Shown piece by piece: positions 32,214-42,359 of a DNA stretch of 64,000 nt. How positions within the stretch are numbered: the first letter of the stretch is position 1; each line of letters begins with the position of its first letter. The DNA comes from Thiohalomonas denitrificans (GTDB lineage Bacteria; Pseudomonadota; Gammaproteobacteria; Thiohalomonadales; Thiohalomonadaceae). The position numbers were made by a program, and so were the translations under genes. The stretch covers positions 1 to 64,000 of the forward strand of contig DYFR01000014.1 in assembly GCA_020725115.1 (NCBI GenBank), written 5' to 3'. The notes below the pieces were generated by a model. The model saw nothing but the letters and a program-made list of their open reading frames with translations, had not been told where the DNA came from and did no database searches.

Positions 32214-33668
32214 CTATTTGCGCCAGAACGTCGGTGTGAACAGCACCAGCAGGGTAAAGATTTCCAGACGGCCAAGCAGCATGGCGACCATCAGCACCCA
32301 TTTGGCGGCCGCCGGGATATCGGCATAGTTGGCACCCACATCACCCAGGCCGGGGCCGAGATTGTTGAGGCAGGCGGCGACGGCGGAGAAGGCGGTGACC
32401 TGATCCAGGCCGAACATCATCAACAGCAACATCATGAGCGTGAACACACCGACGTAGGCGGCAAAGAAACCCCACACCGCATCGATGACCCTGTCGGGCA
32501 GACACTTGTTGCCCACCTTGATGGGAATGACCGCATTGGGATGAATCAGTCGGCCGATCTCGCGCAGGCCCTGCTTCACCAGCAGCACGAAACGGATCAC
32601 CTTCATGCCGCCGGCAGTGGAGTTGGCACAGCCGCCGATGAAGCTGATGAACAGCAGCATTACCGGCAGAAAGCCGGGCCAGGCATGGTATTCGGTGGTG
32701 GTGAAGCCGGTGGTGGTACCGATGGATACCGCCTGGAACATGCCGTGCAGCAGGGCATCGGCAGGGTCGCGGTAGGTGCCGCTCACATACAGGTAGGCAC
32801 TGGTGATCAGCGCGGCGGAGCCGAGGATGATGGCGTAGGTGCGCGATTCGGTGTCGCGCAGATAGGGCCGTGGGCTGCGGCCGCGCCAGGCGTAGAAGTG
32901 CAGGGTGAAATTGATGCCGGCGAGAAACATGAACACGATGGCGCTCAGTTCGATCAGCGCATTGCCGTGGTAATAGCCCATGCTGGCATCGTGGGTGGAG
33001 AAGCCGCCGATGGCCACGGTGGAGAAGCTGTGGCCGATGGCATCGAACGGGGTCATGCCGGCACTCCAGTAGGCCAGGGCGCAGGCGATGGTCAGGCTGA
33101 GGTAGATGTACCACAGCGTCTTGGCGGTTTCGGTGATGCGCGGCGTGAGTTTGCTGTCCTTCATCGGCCCCGGCATCTCGGCGCGATAGAGCTGCATGCC
33201 GCCGATGCCGAGCATGGGCAGGATCGCCACCGCCAGCACGATGATGCCCATGCCGCCCAGCCATTGCAGTTGCTGGCGGTAGTAGAGGATGGAGCGCGGC
33301 AGGGCGTCGAGGCCGGTGATTACCGTGGCGCCGGTGGTGGTGAGGCCGGACATGGATTCGAATACGGCATCGGTTACAGATAGGCCGGGATGCTCCGACA
33401 GCGCCAGCGGCAGGGCGCCGAACACGCCCAGTACGGTCCAGAACAGCACCACCACCGCAAAGCCGTCGCGCAGGCGCAGTTCGCGGCGCAGCCTGCACAC
33501 CGGCAGCCACAGCACGATGCCGGTGATCAGGGTGACGGCGAAGGCGAGCAGAAAGGTGTTGTGCGCGCCATCGCCGTAACCGAGAGAAACCAGCAGCGGC
33601 GGCAAGAGGGTGCTGCTGAAGATCATCAGCAGCAGGCCGACCACACGCTGGATAACGGTGAATTGCAT
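32214..33668 (-). CDS. trkH: Trk potassium uptake system membrane subunit TrkH
   Basis: TrkH forms the K+ pathway and is gated by TrkA. The 484-residue protein has about ten hydrophobic helices and four pore-loop-like segments, such as ESMSGLTTTGATVI, AIGHSFSTVAIGGFSTHDAS, FQAVSIGTTTGFTTTEYHAW and AAVAACLNNLGPGLGDVG, each with the filter glycine. It lies 5 bases after trkA in the same operon. Confidence 0.96.
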   Translation of the reverse strand: MQFTVIQRVVGLLLMIFSSTLLPPLLVSLGYGDGAHNTFLLAFAVTLITGIVLWLPVCRLRRELRLRDGFAVVVLFWTVLGVFGALPLALSEHPGLSVTDAVFESMSGLTTTGATVITGLDALPRSILYYRQQLQWLGGMGIIVLAVAILPMLGIGGMQLYRAEMPGPMKDSKLTPRITETAKTLWYIYLSLTIACALAYWSAGMTPFDAIGHSFSTVAIGGFSTHDASMGYYHGNALIELSAIVFMFLAGINFTLHFYAWRGRSPRPYLRDTESRTYAIILGSAALITSAYLYVSGTYRDPADALLHGMFQAVSIGTTTGFTTTEYHAWPGFLPVMLLFISFIGGCANSTAGGMKVIRFVLLVKQGLREIGRLIHPNAVIPIKVGNKCLPDRVIDAVWGFFAAYVGVFTLMMLLLMMFGLDQVTAFSAVAACLNNLGPGLGDVGANYADIPAAAKWVLMVAMLLGRLEIFTLLVLFTPTFWRK

Positions 33669-33673
33669 ACGGG

Positions 33674-35047
33674 TTACAGAAAGGTCACGCCGACCTGGAA
33701 CAGGCGTTCCACTTCGGGAATGCGCTTCTTGTCCACCACGAACAGGATGACATGATCTTCGGCTTCGATGGTGGTGTTGTGATGGGCGATGAGTACTTCG
33801 CTGCCGCGCACGATGGCGCCGATGGTGGTGCCGTGGGGCAGCTTGATGTCCTCGATGGCGCGGCCGACGACCTTGGATGATTTTTTGTCGCCGTGGGCCA
33901 CCGCCTCGATGGCCTCGGCGGCACCACGGCGCAGCGAGTGTACCGCCGCGACGTCGCCGCGGCGCACATGGGTGAGCAACGAACCGATGGTGGCCTGCTG
34001 CGGTGAAATGGCCACGTCGATTTCGCCGCTCTCCACCAGGTCGACGTAGGCGGCACGGTTGATCAGCGTCATCACCTTGCGCGCACCCAGGCGCTTGGCC
34101 AGCATCGAGGACAGGATGTTCGCCTCGTCGTCGTTGGTCAGTGCGCAGAAGATATCGGTCTCCTCGATATTTTCCTCCAGCAGCAGATCGCCATCAGCGG
34201 CATCGCCCTGCAGCACGATGGTGCGCGTCAACTCTTCCGACAGCGCCTTGGTGCGTGCCGTGTTGTGATCGATGAGCTTGACCTGATAATCGTTTTCCAG
34301 CGCGGCGGCGAGGCGTTTGCCGATATTGCCGCCACCGGCGATGATCACGCGCCGCGCCGGCTTTTCCTGCCGGCGCAGTTCGCTCATCACCGCGCGGATG
34401 TCCTTCTTGGCGGCAATGAAGAACACCTCGTCGTCGGCCTCGATGACGGTGGTGCCTTCCGGAATGATGGGCCGGTTGCGGCGGTAGATGGCGGCGACAC
34501 GGGTGTCGACGCCGGGCATGTGCTGACGCAGTTTCTGCAGTTCCTGTCCTACCAGCGGGCCGCCATAGTAGGCCTTGACCGCCACCAGCTGTACCTTGCC
34601 CTCGGCGAAATTGAGCACCTGCAAGGCGCCGGGGTATTCGATCAGGCGATGGATGTAGTCGGTGACCAGCTGCTCGGGGCTGATCAGCACGTCGACCGGG
34701 ATGGCATCGGGACCGAACAGCTGCGGATGCACCAGATATTCGAGGGCACGCACACGGGCGATCTTGGTGGGGGTGCGGAACAGGGAATAGGCCACCTGGC
34801 AGGCCACCATGTTGGTTTCGTCGGAGTTGGTGACGGCGATCAGCATGTCGGCGTCCTCGGCGCCGGCACGCAGCAGCACCTCCGGATGCGAGGCCTGCCC
34901 TACCACGGTGCGCAGGTCGAGTCGATCCTGCAGCGCCTGCAGCCGTTGCGGCTCGGTATCGACCAGGGTGATATCGTTGGCTTCGCTGGCGAGGTTGTTG
35001 GCGAGGGAGGAACCCACCTGGCCGGCGCCGAGGATGATGATCTTCAT
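33674..35047 (-). CDS. trkA: Trk potassium uptake regulatory subunit TrkA
   Basis: The 457-residue cytoplasmic protein has two RCK halves, each with an NAD-binding motif: [20 protein letters not shown] at the N-terminus and [18 protein letters not shown] near residue 233. Each is followed by a RCK_C domain. It gates TrkH in response to nucleotide. ATG 35047 is preferred; the upstream frame is repeat sequence. Confidence 0.96.
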   Translation of the reverse strand: MKIIILGAGQVGSSLANNLASEANDITLVDTEPQRLQALQDRLDLRTVVGQASHPEVLLRAGAEDADMLIAVTNSDETNMVACQVAYSLFRTPTKIARVRALEYLVHPQLFGPDAIPVDVLISPEQLVTDYIHRLIEYPGALQVLNFAEGKVQLVAVKAYYGGPLVGQELQKLRQHMPGVDTRVAAIYRRNRPIIPEGTTVIEADDEVFFIAAKKDIRAVMSELRRQEKPARRVIIAGGGNIGKRLAAALENDYQVKLIDHNTARTKALSEELTRTIVLQGDAADGDLLLEENIEETDIFCALTNDDEANILSSMLAKRLGARKVMTLINRAAYVDLVESGEIDVAISPQQATIGSLLTHVRRGDVAAVHSLRRGAAEAIEAVAHGDKKSSKVVGRAIEDIKLPHGTTIGAIVRGSEVLIAHHNTTIEAEDHVILFVVDKKRIPEVERLFQVGVTFL

Positions 35048-35101
35048 GGCCGAGTATCCGCTGTGCGTTGGGCGCGCATTGTAGTTGAGGCTTAGAAGCA
35101 G

Positions 35102-35223
35102 ATACAAGTTACAAGTGGCAAGATACAAGGGGAGGAGCGCGCTGTGCGCACGGCTATTTGGATTCAAAACAGCACGAGCGCAGCGAGTTCACTCCCTTGT
35201 ATCTTTCCTCTTTGCTCTTGTAT
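35102..35223. repeat. Heptamer inverted-repeat element between ntrX and trkA
   Basis: Left arm in 7-base register: ATACAAG (35102), TTACAAG, TGGCAAG, ATACAAG (ending 35130 or so). Right arm: CTTGTAT (35196), CTTTCCT, CTTTGCT, CTTGTAT (35217-35223). The spacer is nearly the reverse complement of the spacer of the element at 36637, so the two are inverted copies. Confidence 0.9.
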
Positions 35224-35228
35224 CTACC

Positions 35229-36590
35229 CTAACCTCGGCTCTTGGCATCAATACCCAAGGATTTCAGTTTCCGGTACAGATGGGTGCGTTCGATGCCGGA
35301 ATGCTGGGCTACCTGGTTGATGTTGCCGTCGAGGCGGGCCAGCAGTTCGATAAAGTAGTTGCGCTCGAACTTCTCCCGCGCCTCGCGTAGCGGCAGGTCG
35401 GCGTCCGTTGTCAGCGCGGCCGGCGTCATGCTGCGCGCGGCGCCCAGCGCCGCATCCACCTCGCCGGCATCGATTTCGCTGCTGCTGCCGACGATGAGCA
35501 GACGCTGCACCAGATTGCGCAGTTCACGCACATTGCCGGGCCAGGGATAGTTGCGCAGACGGTTTTGTGCCGCCACGGTGAAGGTGCGGTAGGGCAGTTT
35601 CTCCTGGCTGACGAAATGCTCGATGTAAAAGGTGATCAGGTCGGTGACATCCTCGCTGTGCTCACGCAGTGGCGGCACGCCGAGCGGCACGACATTGAGA
35701 TGGTAGTAGAGGTCGTTGCGGAAGCTGCCGTCGCGCACGCGCTGCGCCAGGTCGTGATGGGTGGCGGCGATGACGCGCACGTCCACCTTGACCGGCTCGG
35801 TGCCGCCGACGCGGTGATAGCTGCGCGTCTCCAGCGCACCCAGCAGGCGTGCCTGGGTGGCGCTGTCCATGTCGCCGATGTCGTCCAGGAACAGTGTGCC
35901 GCCGTTGGCCTGCTCCAGCAGACCATAGTGCACCTTGTCGTCTTCTTCGCTGCCGAACAGCTCCACCATCGCATTGTCGCCCAGCAGCGAGGCGACGCCG
36001 ACATCGACGAAGGGGCCGTCGCGGCGCGGGCTGCAGGCGTGCAGGTAGCGCGCCATCACGCCCTTGCCGCTGCCGGATTCGCCGCTGATCAGTACCGTGG
36101 TGTCGTGCTGGGCAACGCGCTTGATCTGTTCGCGCAGCTGCTGCATCACGCTGCTGCGGCCGATGGGTTCGCCGACGGGCTGCGCCAGCCGTTTCAGCCC
36201 CACCACTTCGCGATGCAGGTTGTAGGCCTCCAGCGCCCGTTTCACGGTGGTCAGCAACTTGGCCAGTGACAGCGGTTTCTCGATGAAGTCGTAGGCCCCG
36301 AGGCGGGTGGCCTCCACGGCGGTTTCCACCGTGCCGTGGCCCGACATCATGATCACGGGGGCGGTGAGCGGGCCCTCCTCGCTCCACTCCTTGAGCAGGG
36401 AGATGCCATCGGTATCCGGCATCCAGATGTCCAGCAAGACCAGATCGGGCCGGCGCGCCTTGCGCGCCTTGCGCGCGCTGGCGGCATTTTCCGCCATGTC
36501 CACCTCGTAGCCTTCGTCGCGCAGGATGTCCTGCAGCAACGAACGGATGTCCGGCTCGTCGTCCACTACCAGGATGTAGCCGTGCGCCAT
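35229..36590 (-). CDS. ntrX: NtrX-type sigma-54-family response regulator
   Basis: The 453-residue protein has a receiver domain (ILVVDDEPDIRSLL, phospho-acceptor in LVLLDIWMPDTDG, MSGHGT, KPLS), an AAA+ domain with Walker A GESGSGKGVMARYLH and Walker B GGTLFLDDIGDMD, and a Fis-type helix-turn-helix at the C-terminus. The sigma-54 contact loop GAFTGA is absent: FGSEEDDKVHYGLLEQA stands in its place. This loss is known in other NtrX proteins and suggests repression or sigma-70 regulation instead. Heptamer elements flank the gene on both sides. Confidence 0.93.
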   Translation of the reverse strand: MAHGYILVVDDEPDIRSLLQDILRDEGYEVDMAENAASARKARKARRPDLVLLDIWMPDTDGISLLKEWSEEGPLTAPVIMMSGHGTVETAVEATRLGAYDFIEKPLSLAKLLTTVKRALEAYNLHREVVGLKRLAQPVGEPIGRSSVMQQLREQIKRVAQHDTTVLISGESGSGKGVMARYLHACSPRRDGPFVDVGVASLLGDNAMVELFGSEEDDKVHYGLLEQANGGTLFLDDIGDMDSATQARLLGALETRSYHRVGGTEPVKVDVRVIAATHHDLAQRVRDGSFRNDLYYHLNVVPLGVPPLREHSEDVTDLITFYIEHFVSQEKLPYRTFTVAAQNRLRNYPWPGNVRELRNLVQRLLIVGSSSEIDAGEVDAALGAARSMTPAALTTDADLPLREAREKFERNYFIELLARLDGNINQVAQHSGIERTHLYRKLKSLGIDAKSRG

Positions 36591-36636
36591 GGTTTTGAAT
36601 CCTCTGTGTGTATCAGGGCCGGGGTCTAGAAATCAG

Positions 36637-36758
36637 ATACAAGATACAAGTGACAAGATACAAGGGAATGAACTCGCTGCGCTCATGCTGTTTTGAATTC
36701 AAATGGCCGTGCGCGCCGCGCACACCTTCCCTTGTATCTTTCCTCTTCACTCTTGTAT
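36637..36758. repeat. Heptamer inverted-repeat element between ntrY and ntrX
   Basis: Left arm: ATACAAG (36637), ATACAAG (36644), TGACAAG (36651), ATACAAG (36658). Right arm: CTTGTAT (36731), CTTTCCT (36738), CTTCACT (36745), CTTGTAT (36752). The central GCTGTTTTGAATTCAAA and GCGCACACC parts match the reverse complement of the 35102 element. Confidence 0.92.
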
Positions 36759-38954
36759 CTGATTTCTAGTTCCTGGCCCCTCATCCCGAGCCTTCACCGG
36801 CAAGCGAATGATAATGCACGCGCCCCCTTCGGGCAGGTTCTCCACCCAAATCATGCCGCCGTGCTCTTCCGTGATCTTCTTGACGATGGCCAGCCCCAGG
36901 CCGGTGCCCTTGGGTTTGCTGGTGACGTAGGGCTCGAACAGGTTGGTCAGCAGTTCTTCGGGGATGCCGGGGCCATCATCGCATACGCCGAGTTCCACAT
37001 AGCGGCAGCCCGTTTCCTCGGCGCAGCGGGTGGTGATGCGCAGGTGGGCGCCGTCATGACCGCAGGCCTCCAGCGCATTCTTGATCAGGTTGTGCAGAAC
37101 CTGGCGCAGGCGGCCGGCATCGGCCTCGATGGCAGGGGTACGGGCATCCAGCTGCAGGTCGAAGCTGACCGGCCGGTGGTCGGTGCGATACAGATCGACC
37201 ACCTCGCTGATGATGCGGTTCATGCCCACCATTTCCAGCCGCATCTGCGGCGGGCGGGCGTAGTCGGAGAAGGCCTTCACCATTTCCTTCAGGGCCTCCA
37301 CCTGCTGCACGATGGTATGGGTGGAACGGTCCAGTACCTCGGCGTCCGCTGCCGGCATGGTGGTGAGGTACTTGTGACGCAGCCGTTCGGCGGAGAGCTG
37401 GATCGGGGTAAGCGGGTTCTTGATTTCGTGGGCCAGGCGCCGTGCCACCTCGCCCCAGGCGGCATCGCGCTGGGCCTGGATCAGGGCGGTGATGTCGTCG
37501 AACACGATGACATGCCCGCCGCCGATCTGTTCGTTGCCCGGCAGCAGGGCGCCACGGCACATCAGCACCTGGCGACCCTTCGGGCCGAACAACACCAGTT
37601 CGGCGCGCCAGTCCGGCTCGGCCGGTGTCAGGTGCGGCAGCAGGGCCGCGACGAACTGATCCAGCACCGGGTGGCGCCCCGGCAGTTCCTGCAGTGGCCG
37701 GCCTACCACATCGTCCAGTTCGGCACCGAGGATATGGCCGGCGGCGGCATTGACCGTGTGCAGCACGCCGTCACCGTCCAGGGTGAGCACGCCGGAGGAA
37801 AGGCGGCCCAGCACCGCCTCCAGGTAGGTGCGCTGTTCCTCGGCCTGGCGCTGGCTGTGGCGTGCGGCCAGCTGGCTCTGGGCGATCTTGTAGGTCATTT
37901 CGTTGAAGGAGCGCACCAGAAAGCCCAGTTCGTCACGGCCGGGCAGGGGCAGACGCTTGTCATAATCGCCCTCGGCTACCGCACGGGTGCCCTCGGCCAG
38001 GTCGCGGATCGGTGCCACCAGCCGCCGCGCCGAGAAAAAGGCGGCCCACACGGCGGTGAGCAGCGACAGCAGCAGGATCAGCGACAGGGTGAGGGTGAAG
38101 CTGTATTTGAGCGGCTGGCGCAGGAAGGCCAGTTCCTTGTACTGGGAATAGGCCTCCTGCACGCTGTCGGCTAGCTGGCTGAGGCGTTCCGCCACCGGGA
38201 ACAGGGCATGCAGCACGCGGGATTCGGCCCCCGGCTCCAGTGACGGCAGGGTGACGGCGACACGCACGTGCATGCCGGCATCGCCCAGCGGTTCCAGGCG
38301 GGCGTAGTCCAGGCCCTGGCGCAGCTGCTGCAGCACCGCCTCGCTCGGCATGGCCGGGATGATGGCGCTGGGGTCCATGCTGGCACTGGCGATGGGGCGG
38401 CCGCGCAGGGTGAGCAGGGTCATCTCCGCCGCCTCGCTGTTCTGGCGCAGCTCATTCAGTTTCAGCGCCGCCGTGCCGTCCGGCACCGGCCCCAGTTCGC
38501 CGGCGGCCTGGCGCGTCTGGCGCAACAGTTCACGCAGGCGGCCGTCGAGGGAGGCGCGGCCCAGCTCCAGCGCATCTTCCAGTGACTTTTCCACCCGCAG
38601 GTCGAACCAGCTGTCGATGCCGCGGTGGAGGAACTGCAGCGAGAAGTAATACACCACCGACACCGGCGCCAGCGCCAGCAGCACGAACATCACGACCAGC
38701 CGCAGGGTCAGGCGCGAGCCCGGGGCATGTTCGCGGTACTGCTGCAGCAGGTGAACCAGGTTGCGCCCGATGAGGGCGAGCAGCAGCAGCAGGGCCAGGA
38801 TGTTCACTGCCAGCAGCAAGGAATAGAGGCGGCCGAACAGGGCGGTGTTCTGGGTGGCGCCGCTCATCAGGTAGAACGATGCCAGCAGCAGCACAAACAG
38901 CAGTGCCACCGGCCGCGGCCCGGAGGTGAGGCGCTTTAAGGCGTCAAGGAGCAT
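36747..38954 (-). CDS. ntrY: NtrY-type membrane sensor histidine kinase
   Basis: The 735-residue kinase has several N-terminal membrane helices (to about residue 105), a periplasmic sensing region, another helix near residue 295, a HAMP domain, a PAS domain (YLEAVLGRLSSGVLTLDGDG) and the kinase core with H-box RRLAHEIKNPLTPIQLSAERL. HATPase motifs follow: HNLIKNALEA, DDGPGIPEELL and GTGLGLAIVKK. It phosphorylates NtrX. ATG 38954 lies inside the end of the DUF4390 gene (19-base overlap). Confidence 0.95.
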   Translation of the reverse strand: MLLDALKRLTSGPRPVALLFVLLLASFYLMSGATQNTALFGRLYSLLLAVNILALLLLLALIGRNLVHLLQQYREHAPGSRLTLRLVVMFVLLALAPVSVVYYFSLQFLHRGIDSWFDLRVEKSLEDALELGRASLDGRLRELLRQTRQAAGELGPVPDGTAALKLNELRQNSEAAEMTLLTLRGRPIASASMDPSAIIPAMPSEAVLQQLRQGLDYARLEPLGDAGMHVRVAVTLPSLEPGAESRVLHALFPVAERLSQLADSVQEAYSQYKELAFLRQPLKYSFTLTLSLILLLSLLTAVWAAFFSARRLVAPIRDLAEGTRAVAEGDYDKRLPLPGRDELGFLVRSFNEMTYKIAQSQLAARHSQRQAEEQRTYLEAVLGRLSSGVLTLDGDGVLHTVNAAAGHILGAELDDVVGRPLQELPGRHPVLDQFVAALLPHLTPAEPDWRAELVLFGPKGRQVLMCRGALLPGNEQIGGGHVIVFDDITALIQAQRDAAWGEVARRLAHEIKNPLTPIQLSAERLRHKYLTTMPAADAEVLDRSTHTIVQQVEALKEMVKAFSDYARPPQMRLEMVGMNRIISEVVDLYRTDHRPVSFDLQLDARTPAIEADAGRLRQVLHNLIKNALEACGHDGAHLRITTRCAEETGCRYVELGVCDDGPGIPEELLTNLFEPYVTSKPKGTGLGLAIVKKITEEHGGMIWVENLPEGGACIIIRLPVKARDEGPGTRNQIQE

Positions 38955-39496
38955 GTGTACCACGCGCTCGACAGGCGCCAGGCGGGGGTGACATAGGCCA
39001 CCGGCCGCAGCGGTGCCGGCAGCGCCTCGATATCCAGGGCGGTGCGGAGTTGCACCTGATACTCCTCGCCCGGCGCGATCAGGTCGGCCTCCAGCAGCGG
39101 GAAATCGTCCAGGGCGCCGAGGGCGGCCAGGGCCAGGTTGAGGGTGTGGTAGATGGTCAGTGTGCCGCTGTTCAGGTTGCGCAGCAGGTACTGATCGGAA
39201 AAGGCGTGATAGGTGAGCTGGTGGCGCTGTTCCAGCTTCTTCACCGTTTCGTTGGCCCACCAGCGCCGCAGGCGCTGCACCTCGATCTCCAGGCGCAGGG
39301 TGAGGGGAACGCCGCTGTTGAGGGCGTCGAGCATCTCGGTGCTGAGCTGATAGTCGATGCGGGCGGTGAGCTGGTAGGACTCATCCTGCAGCTTGGTGGC
39401 GGCAGCGCGCACCTCGAAACCGCTGGCGTGGCTGGCCGCAGCGCACAGCCCGAGGGCGAGCACGCACAGCAACCGGCGCCAGCCGGCTGGCGCCAT
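38936..39496 (-). CDS. DUF4390 exported protein
   Basis: The 186-residue protein has a signal peptide (RRLLCVLALGLCAAASHASG) and a mature domain starting with FEVRAAATKLQDESYQLTARIDYQLS, typical of DUF4390. It is commonly found beside rsmB and ntrY, as here, but its role is unknown; a periplasmic partner of the NtrY sensor is a reasonable guess. It starts at ATG 39496, just overlapping the rsmB stop region. Confidence 0.85.
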   Translation of the reverse strand: MAPAGWRRLLCVLALGLCAAASHASGFEVRAAATKLQDESYQLTARIDYQLSTEMLDALNSGVPLTLRLEIEVQRLRRWWANETVKKLEQRHQLTYHAFSDQYLLRNLNSGTLTIYHTLNLALAALGALDDFPLLEADLIAPGEEYQVQLRTALDIEALPAPLRPVAYVTPAWRLSSAWYTCSLTP

Positions 39497-39497
39497 G

Positions 39498-40808
39498 TCA
39501 TGCCTTGCCGAGAGCTGCGTAATAAAAACCATCCATTCCATTCTCGCCGGGCAGGATTTGCCGCCCCGCGGCCACGGCCTGTCCCCAGGCAGTGGCAAGG
39601 GGGAGTTCGCGCGCCTGCGCCTCATCATGCAGGAACGCCGTCACCTGTCCGGCGTTCTCCGCCGTGAGTATCGAGCAGGTGGCGTAGACAAGGATACCGC
39701 CCGGCGCCAGCAAGGGCCACAGCGCACGCAGCAGCCGCGCCTGCTGCGCCGCCAGTGTCGTGATGTCCTCGGGTCGGCGCAAGGCCTTGATGTCGGGGTG
39801 GCGGCGGATCACGCCGCTGCCGGAGCAGGGGGCGTCGAGCAGGATGCGATCGAAGGGGCGGCCGTCCCACCAGGTCGCCGGGTCGCCGGCATCGCCGGTG
39901 CACAGTTCCGCCGTGAGTCCCAGCCGCGTCAGGTTTTCCTCCACCCGTGTCAGCCGTTCCGCCTCGCTATCCAGCGCCAGCAGTGCAAGCTCGGGACAGG
40001 TTTCCAGGATGTGGCCGGTCTTGCCGCCGGGGGCGGCGCAGGCATCCAGCACGCGTTGCCCCGGTGCCAGTTGCAGCAGGCCGGCGGCGAGCTGCGCCGC
40101 AGTGTCCTGTACCGACACGTCGCCGTCGGCAAAGCCCGGCAATCGCTCCACCACCACGGGAGTCTCCAGGGTGATCGCATCCGTGGCATGGAGGGCGGGG
40201 CTGGCGGCGAGGCCGGCCTGCTGCAGTCGCTCCAGATACTGTTCGCGGCTGCCGCGCAGGCGGTTCACGCGCAGGGTCATGGGCGGGCGTTCGTTATTGG
40301 CTGCGGCGATGGCCTGCCAGTGATCGGGCCAGTCCTGCTGGAAGCGGGCCAGCAGCCAGGCGGGGTGGGCCAGGGCGGCGGCCTCGGCGGCATCCACCAC
40401 GGCGAGCAGTTCTTCCTGTTCCCGCGTCAGCCGGCGCAGCACGCCGTTGAGCAGGCCGCGCGCCCACTCCTTGTGCAGCCGCGCGGTGGCCTCCACGGTA
40501 AGCGATACCGCGGCATGGGGCGGCACATTGAGGTAGAGCAGCTGGTACAGGCCGGCCAGCAGCAGGGCATGCACATCGCCATCGCGTGCGCGCAGCGGCT
40601 TGTCCAGCAGCAGCCCGGCCAGGGCCTCCAGCCGCGGCGCCCAGCGCAGGGTGCCATAGCACAGTTCCTGGGCCAGGCCGCGCTCGGCAGGCGGCACGCC
40701 GGCCAGTGCCGGCGGCAGTACCGCGGCCAGCGAGCGCCCCTCGGCCAGCACCTGGTGGATTACTTTGGCCGCCGCACTGCGGGCGTCGTCATGTTTGACC
40801 TTAGCCAT
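39498..40808 (-). CDS. rsmB: 16S rRNA (cytosine967-C5)-methyltransferase RsmB (Sun/Fmu)
   Basis: RsmB methylates C967 of 16S rRNA. The 436-residue protein has an N-terminal NusB-like RNA-binding domain ([18 protein letters not shown] ...) and a C-terminal methyltransferase with [36 protein letters not shown] and VYATCSI, which hold the two family cysteines. ATG 40808 overlaps the fmt stop by 8 bases. The much longer frame upstream is antisense-free but belongs to fmt in another frame. Confidence 0.96.
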   Translation of the reverse strand: MAKVKHDDARSAAAKVIHQVLAEGRSLAAVLPPALAGVPPAERGLAQELCYGTLRWAPRLEALAGLLLDKPLRARDGDVHALLLAGLYQLLYLNVPPHAAVSLTVEATARLHKEWARGLLNGVLRRLTREQEELLAVVDAAEAAALAHPAWLLARFQQDWPDHWQAIAAANNERPPMTLRVNRLRGSREQYLERLQQAGLAASPALHATDAITLETPVVVERLPGFADGDVSVQDTAAQLAAGLLQLAPGQRVLDACAAPGGKTGHILETCPELALLALDSEAERLTRVEENLTRLGLTAELCTGDAGDPATWWDGRPFDRILLDAPCSGSGVIRRHPDIKALRRPEDITTLAAQQARLLRALWPLLAPGGILVYATCSILTAENAGQVTAFLHDEAQARELPLATAWGQAVAAGRQILPGENGMDGFYYAALGKA

Positions 40809-41751
40809 TGCCGAGGGTCGCTCCGTCAAGGGTGTGGGCGTTGAGGAAATCGGCGGCGGCCAGCGGTTTGCCGCCGGGCAGCTGCACGCGCAACAGGCGC
40901 AGCAGCCCGTTGCCGGTGGCGACGTCGATGCCGTCACGGCCGGCGCGCAGCACCTGGCCAGGGCTGGCGCTGTGGGCTTCGTCCAGCGCTTCGGCCTGCC
41001 AGATGCGCAGCACCTCGTCGCCGAGACGGGCCTGGGCCACCGGCCAGGGATTGAAGGCGCGCACCTGGCGCGACAGCTCGAGGGCACTGCGGCTCCAGTC
41101 GATGGCCGCCTCGGCCTTGTCCAGCTTTTTGGCGTAATTGGCCAAGGCGTCGTCCTGTGCCTCGCCGCGCAGGGTGCCGGCCTGGAGCTGATCCAGGGCG
41201 GTGAGTATGGCCGCGGCGCCCAGGGCGGCGAGGCGGTCATGCAGGCTGGCGGCGGTATCGTCGGCGCCGATGGGGGTGGCGACCCTGTGCAGCATGGCGC
41301 CGGTATCGAGTCCCACGTCCATCTGCATGATGGTGATGCCGGTCTCCGGATCGCCGGCCAGAATGGCGCGCTGGATCGGCGCCGCCCCGCGCCAGCGCGG
41401 CAAGAGCGAGGCATGGATGTTGAGGCAGCCGTAACGCGGCAACTCCAGCACGGCCCTGGGCAGCAGCAGGCCGTAGGCGGCGACAATCATCACGTCGGGC
41501 CGGAGGGTGGCCAGTTCCGCCTGCGCCGCCTCATCCTTCAGTGACAACGGCTGGTACACCGGCACGCCGTGTTCCAGCGCCAGCGCCTTGACCGGGCTGG
41601 GGGTGAGCTTGCGGCCGCGCCCCGCCGGACGGTCGGGCTGGGTGTAGGCGGCAACGACGCGGTGGCGCGAGGCCAGCAGCGCCCGCAGGGCCACGGCGGC
41701 AAACTCCGGCGTGCCGGCAAAGATGATGTTCAGGGCAGGGAACGTGTTCAT
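40801..41751 (-). CDS. fmt: Methionyl-tRNA formyltransferase
   Basis: Fmt formylates initiator Met-tRNA. The 316-residue protein has [18 protein letters not shown] at the start, the catalytic region [22 protein letters not shown] (Asn and His) and [17 protein letters not shown]. It normally follows def directly; here an octamer palindrome lies in the 104-base gap between them. Confidence 0.97.
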   Translation of the reverse strand: MNTFPALNIIFAGTPEFAAVALRALLASRHRVVAAYTQPDRPAGRGRKLTPSPVKALALEHGVPVYQPLSLKDEAAQAELATLRPDVMIVAAYGLLLPRAVLELPRYGCLNIHASLLPRWRGAAPIQRAILAGDPETGITIMQMDVGLDTGAMLHRVATPIGADDTAASLHDRLAALGAAAILTALDQLQAGTLRGEAQDDALANYAKKLDKAEAAIDWSRSALELSRQVRAFNPWPVAQARLGDEVLRIWQAEALDEAHSASPGQVLRAGRDGIDVATGNGLLRLLRVQLPGGKPLAAADFLNAHTLDGATLGNG

Positions 41752-41770
41752 TCGGGTCTCAAAATTGCCA

Positions 41771-41841
41771 CCGCCGAGACGCAGAGGACGCAGAGAAAAT
41801 CATTTGATCGGAAAATCTCTGCGTCCTCCGCGTCTCGGCGG
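41771..41841. repeat. Octamer-type inverted-repeat element between def and fmt
   Basis: The 25-base left arm (41771-41795: CCGCCGAGA, CGCAGAGGA, CGCAGAG) and the right arm (41817-41841) match as reverse complements at 24 of 25 positions, with a 21-base loop. It could fold as a very stable hairpin in the def-fmt mRNA. Confidence 0.92.
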
Positions 41842-41855
41842 TAGGAAGGGACTTT

Positions 41856-42359
41856 CTACAGCGTCTGACGGCGCAGTTTTTCCAGCTTCTTGCGGATGCG
41901 CTCGCGCTTGAGGCTGGAGAGGTAGTCCACGAACAGCTTGCCCTCCAGGTGATCCATTTCGTGCTGGATGCACACCGCCAGCAGTCCGTCGGTCTCCAGT
42001 TCGAAGGGCTGGCCGTCGCGATTGAGGGCGCGCACCTTCACCCTTTCCGCCCGCTCCACGGTTTCATAGACACCGGGCACCGACAGGCAGCCCTCGTCCA
42101 TCTGCTCCACGCCGTCGCGGCTGATGATTTCGGGATTGATGAATACCCGGGGCTCATTTTTCTCTTCCGACACGTCGATGACGATGACGCGCTGGTGCAC
42201 ATTCACCTGGGTGGCCGCCAGGCCGATGCCCGGTGCGTCGTACATGGTATCGAACATGTCATCCACCAGGCGGCGGATGGTGTCGTCCACCTGCGTTACC
42301 GGCGCGGCGCGGGTGCGCAGGCGTGGATCGGGAAAATGGAGGATGTTGAGGAGGGCCAT
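41856..42359 (-). CDS. def: Peptide deformylase
   Basis: Def removes the formyl group from new proteins. The 167-residue protein has all three motifs: [15 protein letters not shown] (metal-binding Cys) and the [14 protein letters not shown]-type site. ATG 42359 gives the conserved [15 protein letters not shown] start. Confidence 0.97.
   Translation of the reverse strand: MALLNILHFPDPRLRTRAAPVTQVDDTIRRLVDDMFDTMYDAPGIGLAATQVNVHQRVIVIDVSEEKNEPRVFINPEIISRDGVEQMDEGCLSVPGVYETVERAERVKVRALNRDGQPFELETDGLLAVCIQHEMDHLEGKLFVDYLSSLKRERIRKKLEKLRRQTL

Noticed and set aside
31552-32301. Longer methyltransferase starting at 32301
   Set aside because: The extra N-terminus is a translation of the AGTTTCG array (NSKLETRNSKLETKK) and overlaps the 3' end of trkH.
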